30,378 nt of DNA, from positions 1 to 30,378 of the IMG/VR virus record IMGVR_UViG_3300027852_000136; one strand, given 5' to 3'. Positions within the stretch are counted from its first letter, which is position 1; each line of letters begins with the position of its first letter. Position numbers and translations under genes: made by a program. Below, piece after piece: positions 25,001-30,378 of this stretch. Below the pieces are notes generated by a model, which was given only the letters and a program-made list of their open reading frames with translations, searched no databases and had not been told where the DNA came from. The stretch comes from a virus.

Positions 25001-27089
25001 TTATGTTGATTGGAGACAATCAAACTTAAGTCCATCTAGTCCAGCAGCAAATCATGGATCATTGAGTGGATTAGGGAATGATGATCATTTTCAGTATTTA
25101 TTGTTAACCGGAAGATCAGGTGGCCAAATAGTTTATGGTGGTCTTGATGCTAGTGATGACATTACATTCCATACAACGCTTGATACAACAAAAGGACATT
25201 ATATTTTCCCTGATATCACTGATGGAATTGTCAAAGTAAGTACAGGCATTCTGTCTGGTGGTAATTCTGTTTCTCTAACAACAGAAGTTACTGGAATATT
25301 GCCTCTTGATAATGGCGGAACTGGTATTGATTCAAGCGCTGTAACTGATGGGCAATTGCTTATTGGTGGGACAGCTGGTAATGACTTTGATTTAGCAACG
25401 ATAACAGCAGGAACTGGAATTAGTATTGTTAATGGGACAAATTCAATAACAATCAGTTCTGCTGGCGGTAGTGGTTATTGGCAAAGGATTGGAACAATAT
25501 TGTCCCCTATAAATTCCGGTGATGATGTTGAGCTTGGAACTGGGTATCTTGAAGCTGAAGATGTTATTGCTGATAATTTTTATGTTGGAAGTAACTTATT
25601 AACTGTTGGATCAAGTCCAGATGAGTTTATTGTCGGCTCTTATCATGCAGCATACTCTACTATAACGAGTGCATTAGCAGCACAAAGTGGCGCTAAGCTA
25701 TATCGGCTATTGCCTGAAACATATTCAGAAGACATCACATTTAATAACGAACCTGGCGCTAGAATGGTCGGAGAACTTTCGACGGTAAATGGAAATATTC
25801 AGTTAGCAAGTTCCTCTTCTATTGACTTATATAATGTAACAAGTTCTGGTGTTCATGGAGTTCTTTCTGTTAGTGGAATTGGTTATTTTAAAGCATTAAA
25901 AATCAATTCTGGAACTGTAACATCAGGTATGTTATTTAGTTCTGATACTTCAGATACTCTTATATCAGAAGTTGGAAGTGCAAACATTGATTCAAATGTA
26001 TTTATAGGAACAGCATCACCAACAGCTATTGGTAATGTTATTTCGTATAATAGCTATTCAGAGTTATTTTCAACAACAGGTGATGCTTCTTATGTTAGAA
26101 CATCTGCTACCGGAAGATATTCTGCTATTGCTAATAGGTCTTTGGCTACATCATCTGCTGGAAACACTATTAATTTCATTAATCTTAACGGTGATGCAGA
26201 TGTTTGTGTGATCGCTAATGATGTGATGACCTATGATAAGATTATTAATCAATCTAATGGCAGTATCTTCTTATTAGGAAATTACCTGGATGGAGATATC
26301 ACTATATCAGCTGGACAATCTTATATTGATGCAACCTATATAACAGGTGATATTACAAGCACTGCCGCATCTAATATCACTAGTTATGTTGGTATTCCAT
26401 ATCTTGATGGTGTCGTATCAAGATCTTCTCCTAGTGGTCTTATTGGCATTGTTGGTAAAGCTGGTGATGAGGGAATTCAAGCTTATACGGGAAGTGGCTA
26501 CTTTAAAGTAATGGGCAGAGGATTAACCACTTCAGGTGGTGGTATTGAGTTTGATGGTGATTCGGGAGGAAATTATTCAAGTTGGTTTGCTGATAGATCA
26601 AGCCAAGATCTTAGAATTTATTGTAATGTTGATTCTTCTAATTATGAATTTAGAGTTTATAACTCATATACGGGTCGATCTTCAAAAATATACAATGATG
26701 CTCTTGCATCAAGTAATGGTACTGTCTATGCAAATAGTGGTTATCTTACTAGGACAAATCCTTCGGATGAAACTCTAAAAGATAACTTTAATGTTGTTGA
26801 TACAAATGGTGTGTCAGATAAATTGGCGCTACTAACTATTATGAAATATAATTGGAAAATTAATGGCACAGAGGGAATGTCTGTGACAGCACAAAAATTC
26901 CAGGAGCAGTTTCCTGATGCAATAGAAAGTGCTGATATGCCATCATATATTGATGAAAACGGAAAGACTATATTTGAGGAAAAGCTTGGGTATAATGATC
27001 GGTGGATGTGGTATCATTTGGCAGGAACGATTGATCTTATTAATCGAGTAAAAGTATTAGAAACTAAACTAGCAGAGGTGACTAAATGA
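22092..27089 (+). CDS. Giant tail fibre/spike with C-terminal S74 intramolecular chaperone
   Basis: 1665 residues, the largest gene here. The N-terminal 450 residues contain beta-rich head segments. Residues 526-575 and 1074-1123 hold two copies of a GGTGIDSS ... DGQLLIGGT ... ITISS shaft repeat. A GSLSGLGNDDHFQYLLLTG element lies between them. Residues about 1180-1500 look like a right-handed beta-helix (EFIVGSYHAAYSTITSALAA, then strand/turn repeats). The C-terminal 108 residues are a peptidase S74 chaperone: S1558-D-E-T-L-K1563 gives the Ser/Lys pair, with self-cleavage expected before S1558. The endosialidase-type chaperone helps trimerise the shaft and is then released. No polysaccharide-cleaving active site can be assigned by eye. 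Confidence 0.88.
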   Translation: MTNKLVSVIHLDDPSDDKPFYLHSKQRKMSHSAVSVTEGGTITIPDGETIVIGDDPVTHEMSYHSYTGHDTGGIISINADDTLIDITAGSGYIIDNSIPDKKVVTKIEWDDMIGVSVTYLNTASGTFIGIDANGDLVQQIEDFYPGQTHTLRETIRLGRLGHFDKTVVSQVFNYPYHFLSTDIDYACCNILQGTVSAKGCVISNNGANLKLDFSEWIARRIGANYETDPNNPNTPVVPGVSQFTFFPAHTDGTGYTTLGALTSDIDPTFWDDGSSTLQPVGVNDYTIQEVVFFPNNITYTSFIIYGQELYSNLGQAEEALFTYRAEINDDIKGGSSRALIMIRGGATDLDVEIAAGRCFIKEISTGGVIGGGVNYLDRIGTQLQPKTITDNIYTEGYFNTTTSFQFNGTDINTTGTLSNIAYKAQDNTFSVIQTYASHPSFTLDTELIDKKYADDSFEPVLTKGNLTESTSSVLQILGGTGSVIGAGTSIEVDQATSTNDGYLSSEDWIIFNNKQDALSFPIAQNLGGTGIDSSSATDGQLLIGGTVSNDLQLATLTAGTNVSIVNAGNSITISSSGADTFAGLTDVTGAYTTPFALYAVNTSNDGLEEKTTLLTEPLANQFQLSRGTTNLFVSSSCDIDQNISTVSFPTFDDVTLTSLNRNIASLLYDFRSPGGITDMDESTMSFTDGTRTFDISPVGSTFSYYIRGVYYEVSATDSVVITDQEGIHAIYYDDGILKSLYDPSSAQFDLIILDNAIVAYVMWNATDNEGKLFEERHGITMSPESHLHFHLSIGTQYVSGLALAYFSLDGTGDLDSHAQFSIQTGVIRDEDIELTTNTLASTVGAEVWYLSGSNWRWETNTGFSVLTTGTGRLAWNDGGTLVEVTNNNFVLCHIWAINAYDRNPISIMGQEEYNTINSARQGAEIEINNLILSGLPSPELKPIASIIFQTSNGYVNSVKARVRTTDTGDSYVDWRQSNLSPSSPAANHGSLSGLGNDDHFQYLLLTGRSGGQIVYGGLDASDDITFHTTLDTTKGHYIFPDITDGIVKVSTGILSGGNSVSLTTEVTGILPLDNGGTGIDSSAVTDGQLLIGGTAGNDFDLATITAGTGISIVNGTNSITISSAGGSGYWQRIGTILSPINSGDDVELGTGYLEAEDVIADNFYVGSNLLTVGSSPDEFIVGSYHAAYSTITSALAAQSGAKLYRLLPETYSEDITFNNEPGARMVGELSTVNGNIQLASSSSIDLYNVTSSGVHGVLSVSGIGYFKALKINSGTVTSGMLFSSDTSDTLISEVGSANIDSNVFIGTASPTAIGNVISYNSYSELFSTTGDASYVRTSATGRYSAIANRSLATSSAGNTINFINLNGDADVCVIANDVMTYDKIINQSNGSIFLLGNYLDGDITISAGQSYIDATYITGDITSTAASNITSYVGIPYLDGVVSRSSPSGLIGIVGKAGDEGIQAYTGSGYFKVMGRGLTTSGGGIEFDGDSGGNYSSWFADRSSQDLRIYCNVDSSNYEFRVYNSYTGRSSKIYNDALASSNGTVYANSGYLTRTNPSDETLKDNFNVVDTNGVSDKLALLTIMKYNWKINGTEGMSVTAQKFQEQFPDAIESADMPSYIDENGKTIFEEKLGYNDRWMWYHLAGTIDLINRVKVLETKLAEVTK
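23667..23815 (+). repeat. Fibre shaft repeat, copy 1
   Basis: About 150 bases encoding GGTGIDSSSATDGQLLIGGT and following strands up to NSITISSS. It matches imperfectly to 25311-25460, 1.64 kb further on in the same frame. This suggests internal duplication or modular exchange in the giant fibre. Confidence 0.75.
25311..25460 (+). repeat. Fibre shaft repeat, copy 2
   Basis: Second copy of the approximately 50-residue shaft element (NGGTGIDSSAVTDGQLLIGG, later NGTNSITISSA), positioned just before the beta-helix-like part. It may mark a joint between exchangeable fibre modules. Confidence 0.75.
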
Positions 27090-27301
27090 AAATTGAACTA
27101 AGTGAACAACAAATCAATGTTATTGAAAATTTAATGATATTAGGTGTTAAGAATAAAATCACTGGAACTAAAGATATTATTGAATTTGCAAAAGTAATTT
27201 CAAGCATCTATGGCCAAGCAAATGCATCTAAAAAACAAGTTGTTAAAGAACCTAAAAAACAAGTTGTTGAAGAACCTAAAAATCCTGTTAAGGAGAAATA
27301 A
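27086..27301 (+). CDS. Small hypothetical protein with Lys/Glu repeat tail (71 aa)
   Basis: Coupled to the giant fibre by ATGA and preceded by GAGGTGA. Residues 1-47 are one predicted helical domain (MKIELSEQQINVIENLMILG, then a second helix). The tail consists of KKQVVKEP and KKQVVEEP, a 24-base tandem repeat at DNA level (27230-27253 and 27254-27277). The charged tail is probably disordered. It opens the lysis region and overlaps the endolysin gene by one base. Function unknown. Confidence 0.65.
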   Translation: MKIELSEQQINVIENLMILGVKNKITGTKDIIEFAKVISSIYGQANASKKQVVKEPKKQVVEEPKNPVKEK

Positions 27302-27696
27302 TGGATCTTGAAATAAAGAATAAATTCAAGTTTAGTAAAATGTCTATTGAGCACTTAAATACTTGTGCTCCTTTGCTGCGTGCACTAATGATTTATTCAT
27401 TTGCAACATCTGATATTGATTTTTCTATTTTATGTGGGCACCGAGGAAAAGATGAACAAAATGCAGCATATAGAGATGGAAGATCAAAACTCAAATTCCC
27501 TAATAGCAACCATAATGCATTGCCCTCTAATGCTGTTGACATTGCCCCTTATCCTATTGATTGGGATAACATTAATTCTTTTTACTCTTTAAGCAAGCAT
27601 ATAAAGCGCGTCGCTAAATTTTTAAAAATAGATATAATTTGGGGTGGAGACTGGGAGTCATTCAAAGATATGCCTCACTATGAGCTAAAGAAATAA
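27301..27696 (+). CDS. Endolysin, M15 L-alanyl-D-glutamate-type endopeptidase
   Basis: 131 residues, with AAGGAG upstream and start TAATG. It has the zinc-peptidase pattern of the VanY/M15 endolysin group: SNHNALPSNAVDIAPYPIDW supplies H71 and D80, and WGGDWESFKDMPHYELK supplies D123 and H126. RGKDEQNAAYRDGRSKLKFP is the usual strand preceding the metal site. It cuts peptide links of peptidoglycan to release virions. No signal peptide or membrane segment is present, so a holin must let it reach the wall. Compact single-domain form suits a Gram-negative host. Confidence 0.92.
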   Translation: MDLEIKNKFKFSKMSIEHLNTCAPLLRALMIYSFATSDIDFSILCGHRGKDEQNAAYRDGRSKLKFPNSNHNALPSNAVDIAPYPIDWDNINSFYSLSKHIKRVAKFLKIDIIWGGDWESFKDMPHYELKK

Positions 27697-27724
27697 TAAT
27701 TTTTATTTATAACGGGAGTTAATA

Positions 27725-28057
27725 ATGACCGTATTTAATGAAATTACTTATGATAAAAAAATAGAAACTGGTAAAATATCAATACAGAGCAATGAAGATT
27801 ATAACTTCATTCTTCGTGCTACTGGAAGGTTACCAAGGAAGAAGGATATTATTAAGGCACTCGAGTTGCTTTATATTGAACTTAATAAGGAAGAAAATAC
27901 TAATAAGCTTGATACCTTTATTATAGAGATAAAATCAAAGCGTTCTTGTACCAAGAAAAGACATTGGTCTAAGAACAGAAAGAATGTTTGGAGCTATAAA
28001 CCAGGGATGCAAAGAGAAAACTTTTTTAAACGAATTTTAGACGGATTAAAGTCATGA
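27725..28057 (+). CDS. Small basic hypothetical protein in lysis region (110 aa)
   Basis: GGGAG precedes ATG 27725. The 110 residues mix a short beta start (EIETGKI-type segment, then EDYNFILRATGR), a helix (KKDIIKALELLYIELNKEE) and a strongly basic C-terminal third (KRSCTKKRHWSKNRKNVW, then KPGMQRENFF). No membrane segment. Basic and aromatic content could suit nucleic-acid binding. It is coupled by ATGA to the YiiX-like gene. No recognised family; placement in the lysis cluster may be incidental. Confidence 0.6.
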   Translation: MTVFNEITYDKKIETGKISIQSNEDYNFILRATGRLPRKKDIIKALELLYIELNKEENTNKLDTFIIEIKSKRSCTKKRHWSKNRKNVWSYKPGMQRENFFKRILDGLKS

Positions 28058-28530
28058 TATATAAAGATGCAAGAAAAAAAATTAAAAGTGGTGATCTTCT
28101 TGTTTGGAGTGGTAATTCTATTTTTGGTAAAATTATAAAACTTTTCACAAGATCAAAATATACCCATGTTGGAATAGCTTGGAAAATTGGTAGACGGATA
28201 TTGATTATAGAATCAGTTGAAGGCTATGGTGTTAGAATATTCCCTGCTTCTAAAAACCTTCCTTTTTATGTAATACATACTGATGTGAAATGGACTAAGG
28301 AATTAGAGTCCATTGCATTAAGTAGAGTTGGTCATCAATACAGTTGGACGGGTTGTGTTCTTGGATTTTTTGGAATTAATCCACCGAAAGATAAAAGATG
28401 GCAGTGCGCGGAATTTGCAAATGATATTCTTTTTAATGCAAAAATAGTTTCTGATAAATTTGATACGCCAGCAAGTCTTGTTAATGAATTGATACAAAAA
28501 GGGTATCATATTAAATCTGTTAATAAATGA
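28054..28530 (+). CDS. YiiX-like permuted papain-fold protein (158 aa)
   Basis: Opens with the GDLLVWSGNSIFGKII element of the permuted NlpC/P60 (YiiX/YebB/LRAT-like) group. The conserved His is H38 in YTHVGIAW; a strand with E53 follows; the nucleophile would be C118 in WQCAEFANDIL. Family members act as amidases, acyltransferases or peptidases on cell-wall or lipid substrates. In this phage the place after an endolysin suggests a helper in lysis or in surface remodelling. It has no signal peptide. A second possible papain-like gene lies at 3000. Catalytic residues look intact, but the true substrate is unknown. Confidence 0.8.
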   Translation: MIYKDARKKIKSGDLLVWSGNSIFGKIIKLFTRSKYTHVGIAWKIGRRILIIESVEGYGVRIFPASKNLPFYVIHTDVKWTKELESIALSRVGHQYSWTGCVLGFFGINPPKDKRWQCAEFANDILFNAKIVSDKFDTPASLVNELIQKGYHIKSVNK

Positions 28531-28537
28531 TATAGTT

Positions 28538-28927
28538 ATGGAAAAGTTAGAACGAGACATGCTCAATAAAATAATCTATAAAATAGATCACTTAGAAGAA
28601 ATGATTAATGGTGTCCTTATTGAAAATGCAAAGAGAGGTAAGGATATTGATTCTAATTCTAGACATATTCTAAAGGCAGAGGGAGCAATAGAAGCTTTGG
28701 GAAAATTAATAAGGATCAATAAGGAATCGATATTGATGAACTCAGTGTCGATAAAAAATATATCTGTCAAACAAAAAAATATGAACGATAATTTAGTAGA
28801 TATAAACGATACGAATAATATCAATTGGATAAAAACATTAGGGAAATATGTGCCAAATATTATGATAATCGGAATTATTTCACTAATGTTTGCTGAACCT
28901 TCTTTAAGAAAAATGTTCCATCATTAG
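28538..28927 (+). CDS. Coiled-coil protein with C-terminal membrane segment; holin or XhlA-like candidate
   Basis: 129 residues. Residues 1-95 are a charged coiled coil (MEKLERDMLNKIIYKIDHLE, then helical repeats of SIKNISVKQKNMND type). A single transmembrane stretch lies near residues 106-119 (VPNIMIIGIISLMF), with a short tail ending FHH. Coiled coil plus C-terminal anchor resembles XhlA-type hemolysin/holin partners, and the position after an endolysin suits that. No other membrane protein is visible in the cluster, so it is the best holin-related candidate. Its start has a weak ribosome-binding site. Its stop overlaps the convergent gene's stop by four bases. Confidence 0.62.
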   Translation: MEKLERDMLNKIIYKIDHLEEMINGVLIENAKRGKDIDSNSRHILKAEGAIEALGKLIRINKESILMNSVSIKNISVKQKNMNDNLVDINDTNNINWIKTLGKYVPNIMIIGIISLMFAEPSLRKMFHH

Positions 28928-29385
28928 ACTTTAGCTCGATAGTACTTTATATTTTCGTTATCTTCATTTTTGTCTTTATCTTCGACATAGGTCTCTGGTT
29001 CAAAGAATCCAAATACATATTTCTTGCCTGTTATTACTTCATTTTCGTCAACTTTTCTTAATATTTTCATATCTTCAGGCTGTACATAGCTTTTTGAACT
29101 TATTTCTTCTGTATAGTATATGTTTTCATTAGATTCATCATAAGAGTAAGAGAAAGAATACTCATCTGTTGTTTCAGTGATTTCATCTTCTTCAATACTT
29201 AGTAGTTGTTTTAATGAAGATGACCCATAATCTATATCAATTACTTCATAATCTATATCAATTACTTCATAATCTGTATCTTCATCGTCTGAAAAATAGA
29301 GTATCTCTTTTTGAATGATAAAATCTTTGCCTTCTATTTTGAAACGCATAGATCTTCTGATTGGTTTCGGTGTTTTTAAAAACAT
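28924..29385 (-). CDS. Acidic early protein with tandem DYEVIDI repeats (153 aa)
   Basis: Minus-strand gene ending at the convergent junction. By my count, Asp plus Glu make about 39 residues against about 20 Lys/Arg, so net charge is near -19. Residues 31-90 are almost purely acidic with Tyr and Ser. DYEVIDI is repeated twice from a 21-base tandem repeat. Acidic, Tyr-rich early proteins of this size include DNA mimics such as T7 Ocr, but no homology is seen, so that is speculative. GGAGAAATG with a short spacing lies before its start. It is likely cotranscribed with the three following minus-strand genes. Confidence 0.68.
   Translation of the reverse strand: MFLKTPKPIRRSMRFKIEGKDFIIQKEILYFSDDEDTDYEVIDIDYEVIDIDYGSSSLKQLLSIEEDEITETTDEYSFSYSYDESNENIYYTEEISSKSYVQPEDMKILRKVDENEVITGKKYVFGFFEPETYVEDKDKNEDNENIKYYRAKV
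29227..29286 (-). repeat. 21-bp tandem repeat in the acidic gene
   Basis: Two identical 21-base units (29227-29247 and 29248-29268) and a degenerate third (29269-29286). On the minus strand each full unit encodes one DYEVIDI block. In-frame length suggests repeat-number variation without frameshift. Confidence 0.88.
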
Positions 29386-29403
29386 ATCATTTCTCCTATA
29401 AAA

Positions 29404-29661
29404 TTATATCTTTTGTGTTGGTTTATTATCATCGTCATATCCCATTACATATGAAAAAGATGATCCCAATTTTTTGATTTGTTCTTGCTCGTATTTACAT
29501 AGCCTTTTTTCATCTGCAGCTTCGCAGATTCTATCTAGCCATTCTAGCCCTTCTCCGTAAGTATATTCTTCTATAACCTCTAGATCGTCTATTGTGTTAT
29601 CTTCTATGTTAGGATAGACATCCCCATTTATTGTTTCTATAAAATATTTTTGTCTTTTCAT
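29404..29661 (-). CDS. Small acidic hypothetical protein (85 aa)
   Basis: Start at 29661 behind TAGGAG at good spacing. The protein begins MKRQKYFIETINGDVYPNIE, contains a helix with WLDRICEAADEKRL and a C-terminal part that ends GYDDDNKPTQKI. It is acidic, cytoplasmic, with two Cys (ICEAA, RLCKY) that could bind metal only if paired with other ligands, which are not apparent. No known family. Lies second from the downstream end of a four-gene leftward unit with short gaps. Confidence 0.65.
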   Translation of the reverse strand: MKRQKYFIETINGDVYPNIEDNTIDDLEVIEEYTYGEGLEWLDRICEAADEKRLCKYEQEQIKKLGSSFSYVMGYDDDNKPTQKI

Positions 29662-29680
29662 GATAAACTCCTATTTTAAT

Positions 29681-29875
29681 TTAGTCTCCAAATGGCATGA
29701 ATGAAAACCCTGATTTTGGTGTTGTTCCATTTTTTTTCATTTCTTCAACTCTTCTTTCAAAGGATTCCCACCATTTATTTTCTAATTCTATGGATTTTTT
29801 TATCAATATTTCTCGTTTTTCTTTGTTTTCTTTATCTTTTTTTTCTCTTTCTATTGTTGCTTCTGTTTTAAACAT
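29681..29875 (-). CDS. Small charged coiled-coil hypothetical protein (64 aa)
   Basis: Start at 29875 preceded by AAGGGGA. Reads MFKTEATIEREKKDKENKEK, then a helix with ENKWWESFERRVEEMKKNG and a short Gly/Phe-rich end (KSGFSFMPFGD). Almost half the residues are charged. Predicted single long helix or coiled coil. No family recognised; leftward early-type gene. Confidence 0.65.
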   Translation of the reverse strand: MFKTEATIEREKKDKENKEKREILIKKSIELENKWWESFERRVEEMKKNGTTPKSGFSFMPFGD

Positions 29876-29885
29876 AGTTTTCCCC

Positions 29886-30362
29886 TTATTTAATTATTAG
29901 TGATTTGATTTTAATGAGTTCTGCTCCATCTATAATTTCTCCATTCTTAAGATCAGCCTTAAGTATTTTCTTAGAGAGCTCTTTTTTAATGACAAAGTAC
30001 TTATCATCAATGATGAGCTCATCAGTTATCTTAACTGACGCAGGATTATTCCTTATTTTTGCAGAATGTACTGCATTCCCAACTTCTTTAATCCCTATTT
30101 TTTCTAAATTTTGTAATAAATATCTCTTAATACTCTCTATTTTCTTTTCTACAGACTTTCTTTTCTTAATAAGCCTATCTGTTTCTTTTTTAATTGCGTT
30201 AGAGTCAGCGCCCAAATTCTTTAAATAAGCAATTATTCCAACTGACTTTACCTCGAAGTCTCCTTCAAGAGATTCAAGCGTGTCAAAGTATGCTTGTTCG
30301 CTTATATCGTCATCATATTCAATACTCAGTATTGAATTACTTATTTCATATAGATTTGTCAT
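29886..30362 (-). CDS. Gp157-family phage protein
   Basis: 158 residues with GGAAG before ATG at 30360-30362. The sequence follows the Gp157 pattern: an N-terminal LYEISNSIL helix, YFDTLESLEGDFEVKSVGII, NAIKKETDRLIKKRKSVEKK as a long coiled coil, IESIKRYLLQNLEKIGIKEV, and then a C-terminal beta part with NPASVKITDEL and DDKYFVIKKE. Family members occur in early recombination/replication clusters of many phages and were linked to phage resistance in Streptococcus thermophilus. Biochemical role is unclear. Its presence suggests the early module begins or continues beyond the right edge. Confidence 0.85.
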   Translation of the reverse strand: MTNLYEISNSILSIEYDDDISEQAYFDTLESLEGDFEVKSVGIIAYLKNLGADSNAIKKETDRLIKKRKSVEKKIESIKRYLLQNLEKIGIKEVGNAVHSAKIRNNPASVKITDELIIDDKYFVIKKELSKKILKADLKNGEIIDGAELIKIKSLIIK

Positions 30363-30378
30363 TGTTCTTCCAATTTTG

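Noticed and set aside
29697-30228. Plus-strand frames (67 and 107 codons) with hydrophobic, Ser/Phe/Leu-rich translations
   Set aside because: They are complementary shadows of Lys/Glu-rich minus-strand genes that have good ribosome-binding sites; the apparent membrane character comes from reading the opposite strand.
1-30378. Possible circular closure: reading the minus strand from position 1 on to 30378 keeps the partial left-edge frame open into the Gp157-like gene
   Set aside because: A one-in-three frame coincidence over a few codons. The right-edge gene has its own GGAAG site and ATG, there is no terminal repeat, and replication genes are missing, so the window is more likely a slice of a larger genome.

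Overview
This AT-rich window is part of the genome of a tailed phage with a T7-like virion plan (podovirus-type). Portal, scaffold, capsid, two tail-tube proteins, a run of large internal virion (ejection) proteins and a fibre with a T7 gp17-like N-terminus appear in canonical order. The host is probably a low-GC Gram-negative bacterium: this is inferred from the short-tail ejectosome plan and an M15-type endolysin, and nothing in the sequence names the host. No integrase, repressor, polymerase, primase, rRNA, tRNA or CRISPR array is visible. The replication module must lie outside the window, so lifestyle cannot be decided.

Layout. (1) Positions 1-1715, minus strand: a tightly overlapping string of very small, mostly helical, unrecognised genes running off the left edge, plus a protein built from three 36-residue repeats. 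(2) 1716-2327: a divergent, repeat-rich control region around one small plus-strand gene. It holds a palindrome, hairpins, 12-bp tandem repeats and a phased array of DnaA-box-like sequences directly before the small terminase gene. It is the best candidate for a replication origin, a packaging site or an operator array. (3) 2328-8020: small terminase, two overlapping small genes, portal, a Bbp19-like protein, scaffold, a three-hairpin leader, major capsid and decoration protein, ending at an intrinsic terminator. (4) 8021-17408: tail-tube/stabilisation proteins and four internal virion proteins. (5) 17412-27089: a modular adsorption region with a gp17-like fibre, the large terminase, a small beta protein, a duplicated mini-ORF, a fibre paralogue, another fibre, and a 1665-residue protein ending in a self-cleaving S74 chaperone. 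(6) 27086-28927: lysis and accessory genes, with an M15 endopeptidase, a YiiX-like papain-fold protein and a coiled-coil/membrane protein. (7) 28924-30378, minus strand: four small genes with strong ribosome binding sites, including an acidic protein and a Gp157-family protein.

The plus-strand block is bounded by one divergent junction (1716-1836) and one convergent junction with overlapping stop codons (28924-28927). The window therefore appears to contain the whole late transcription unit. The minus-strand genes at both edges look like the two ends of the opposite, probably early, unit, whose middle is missing.
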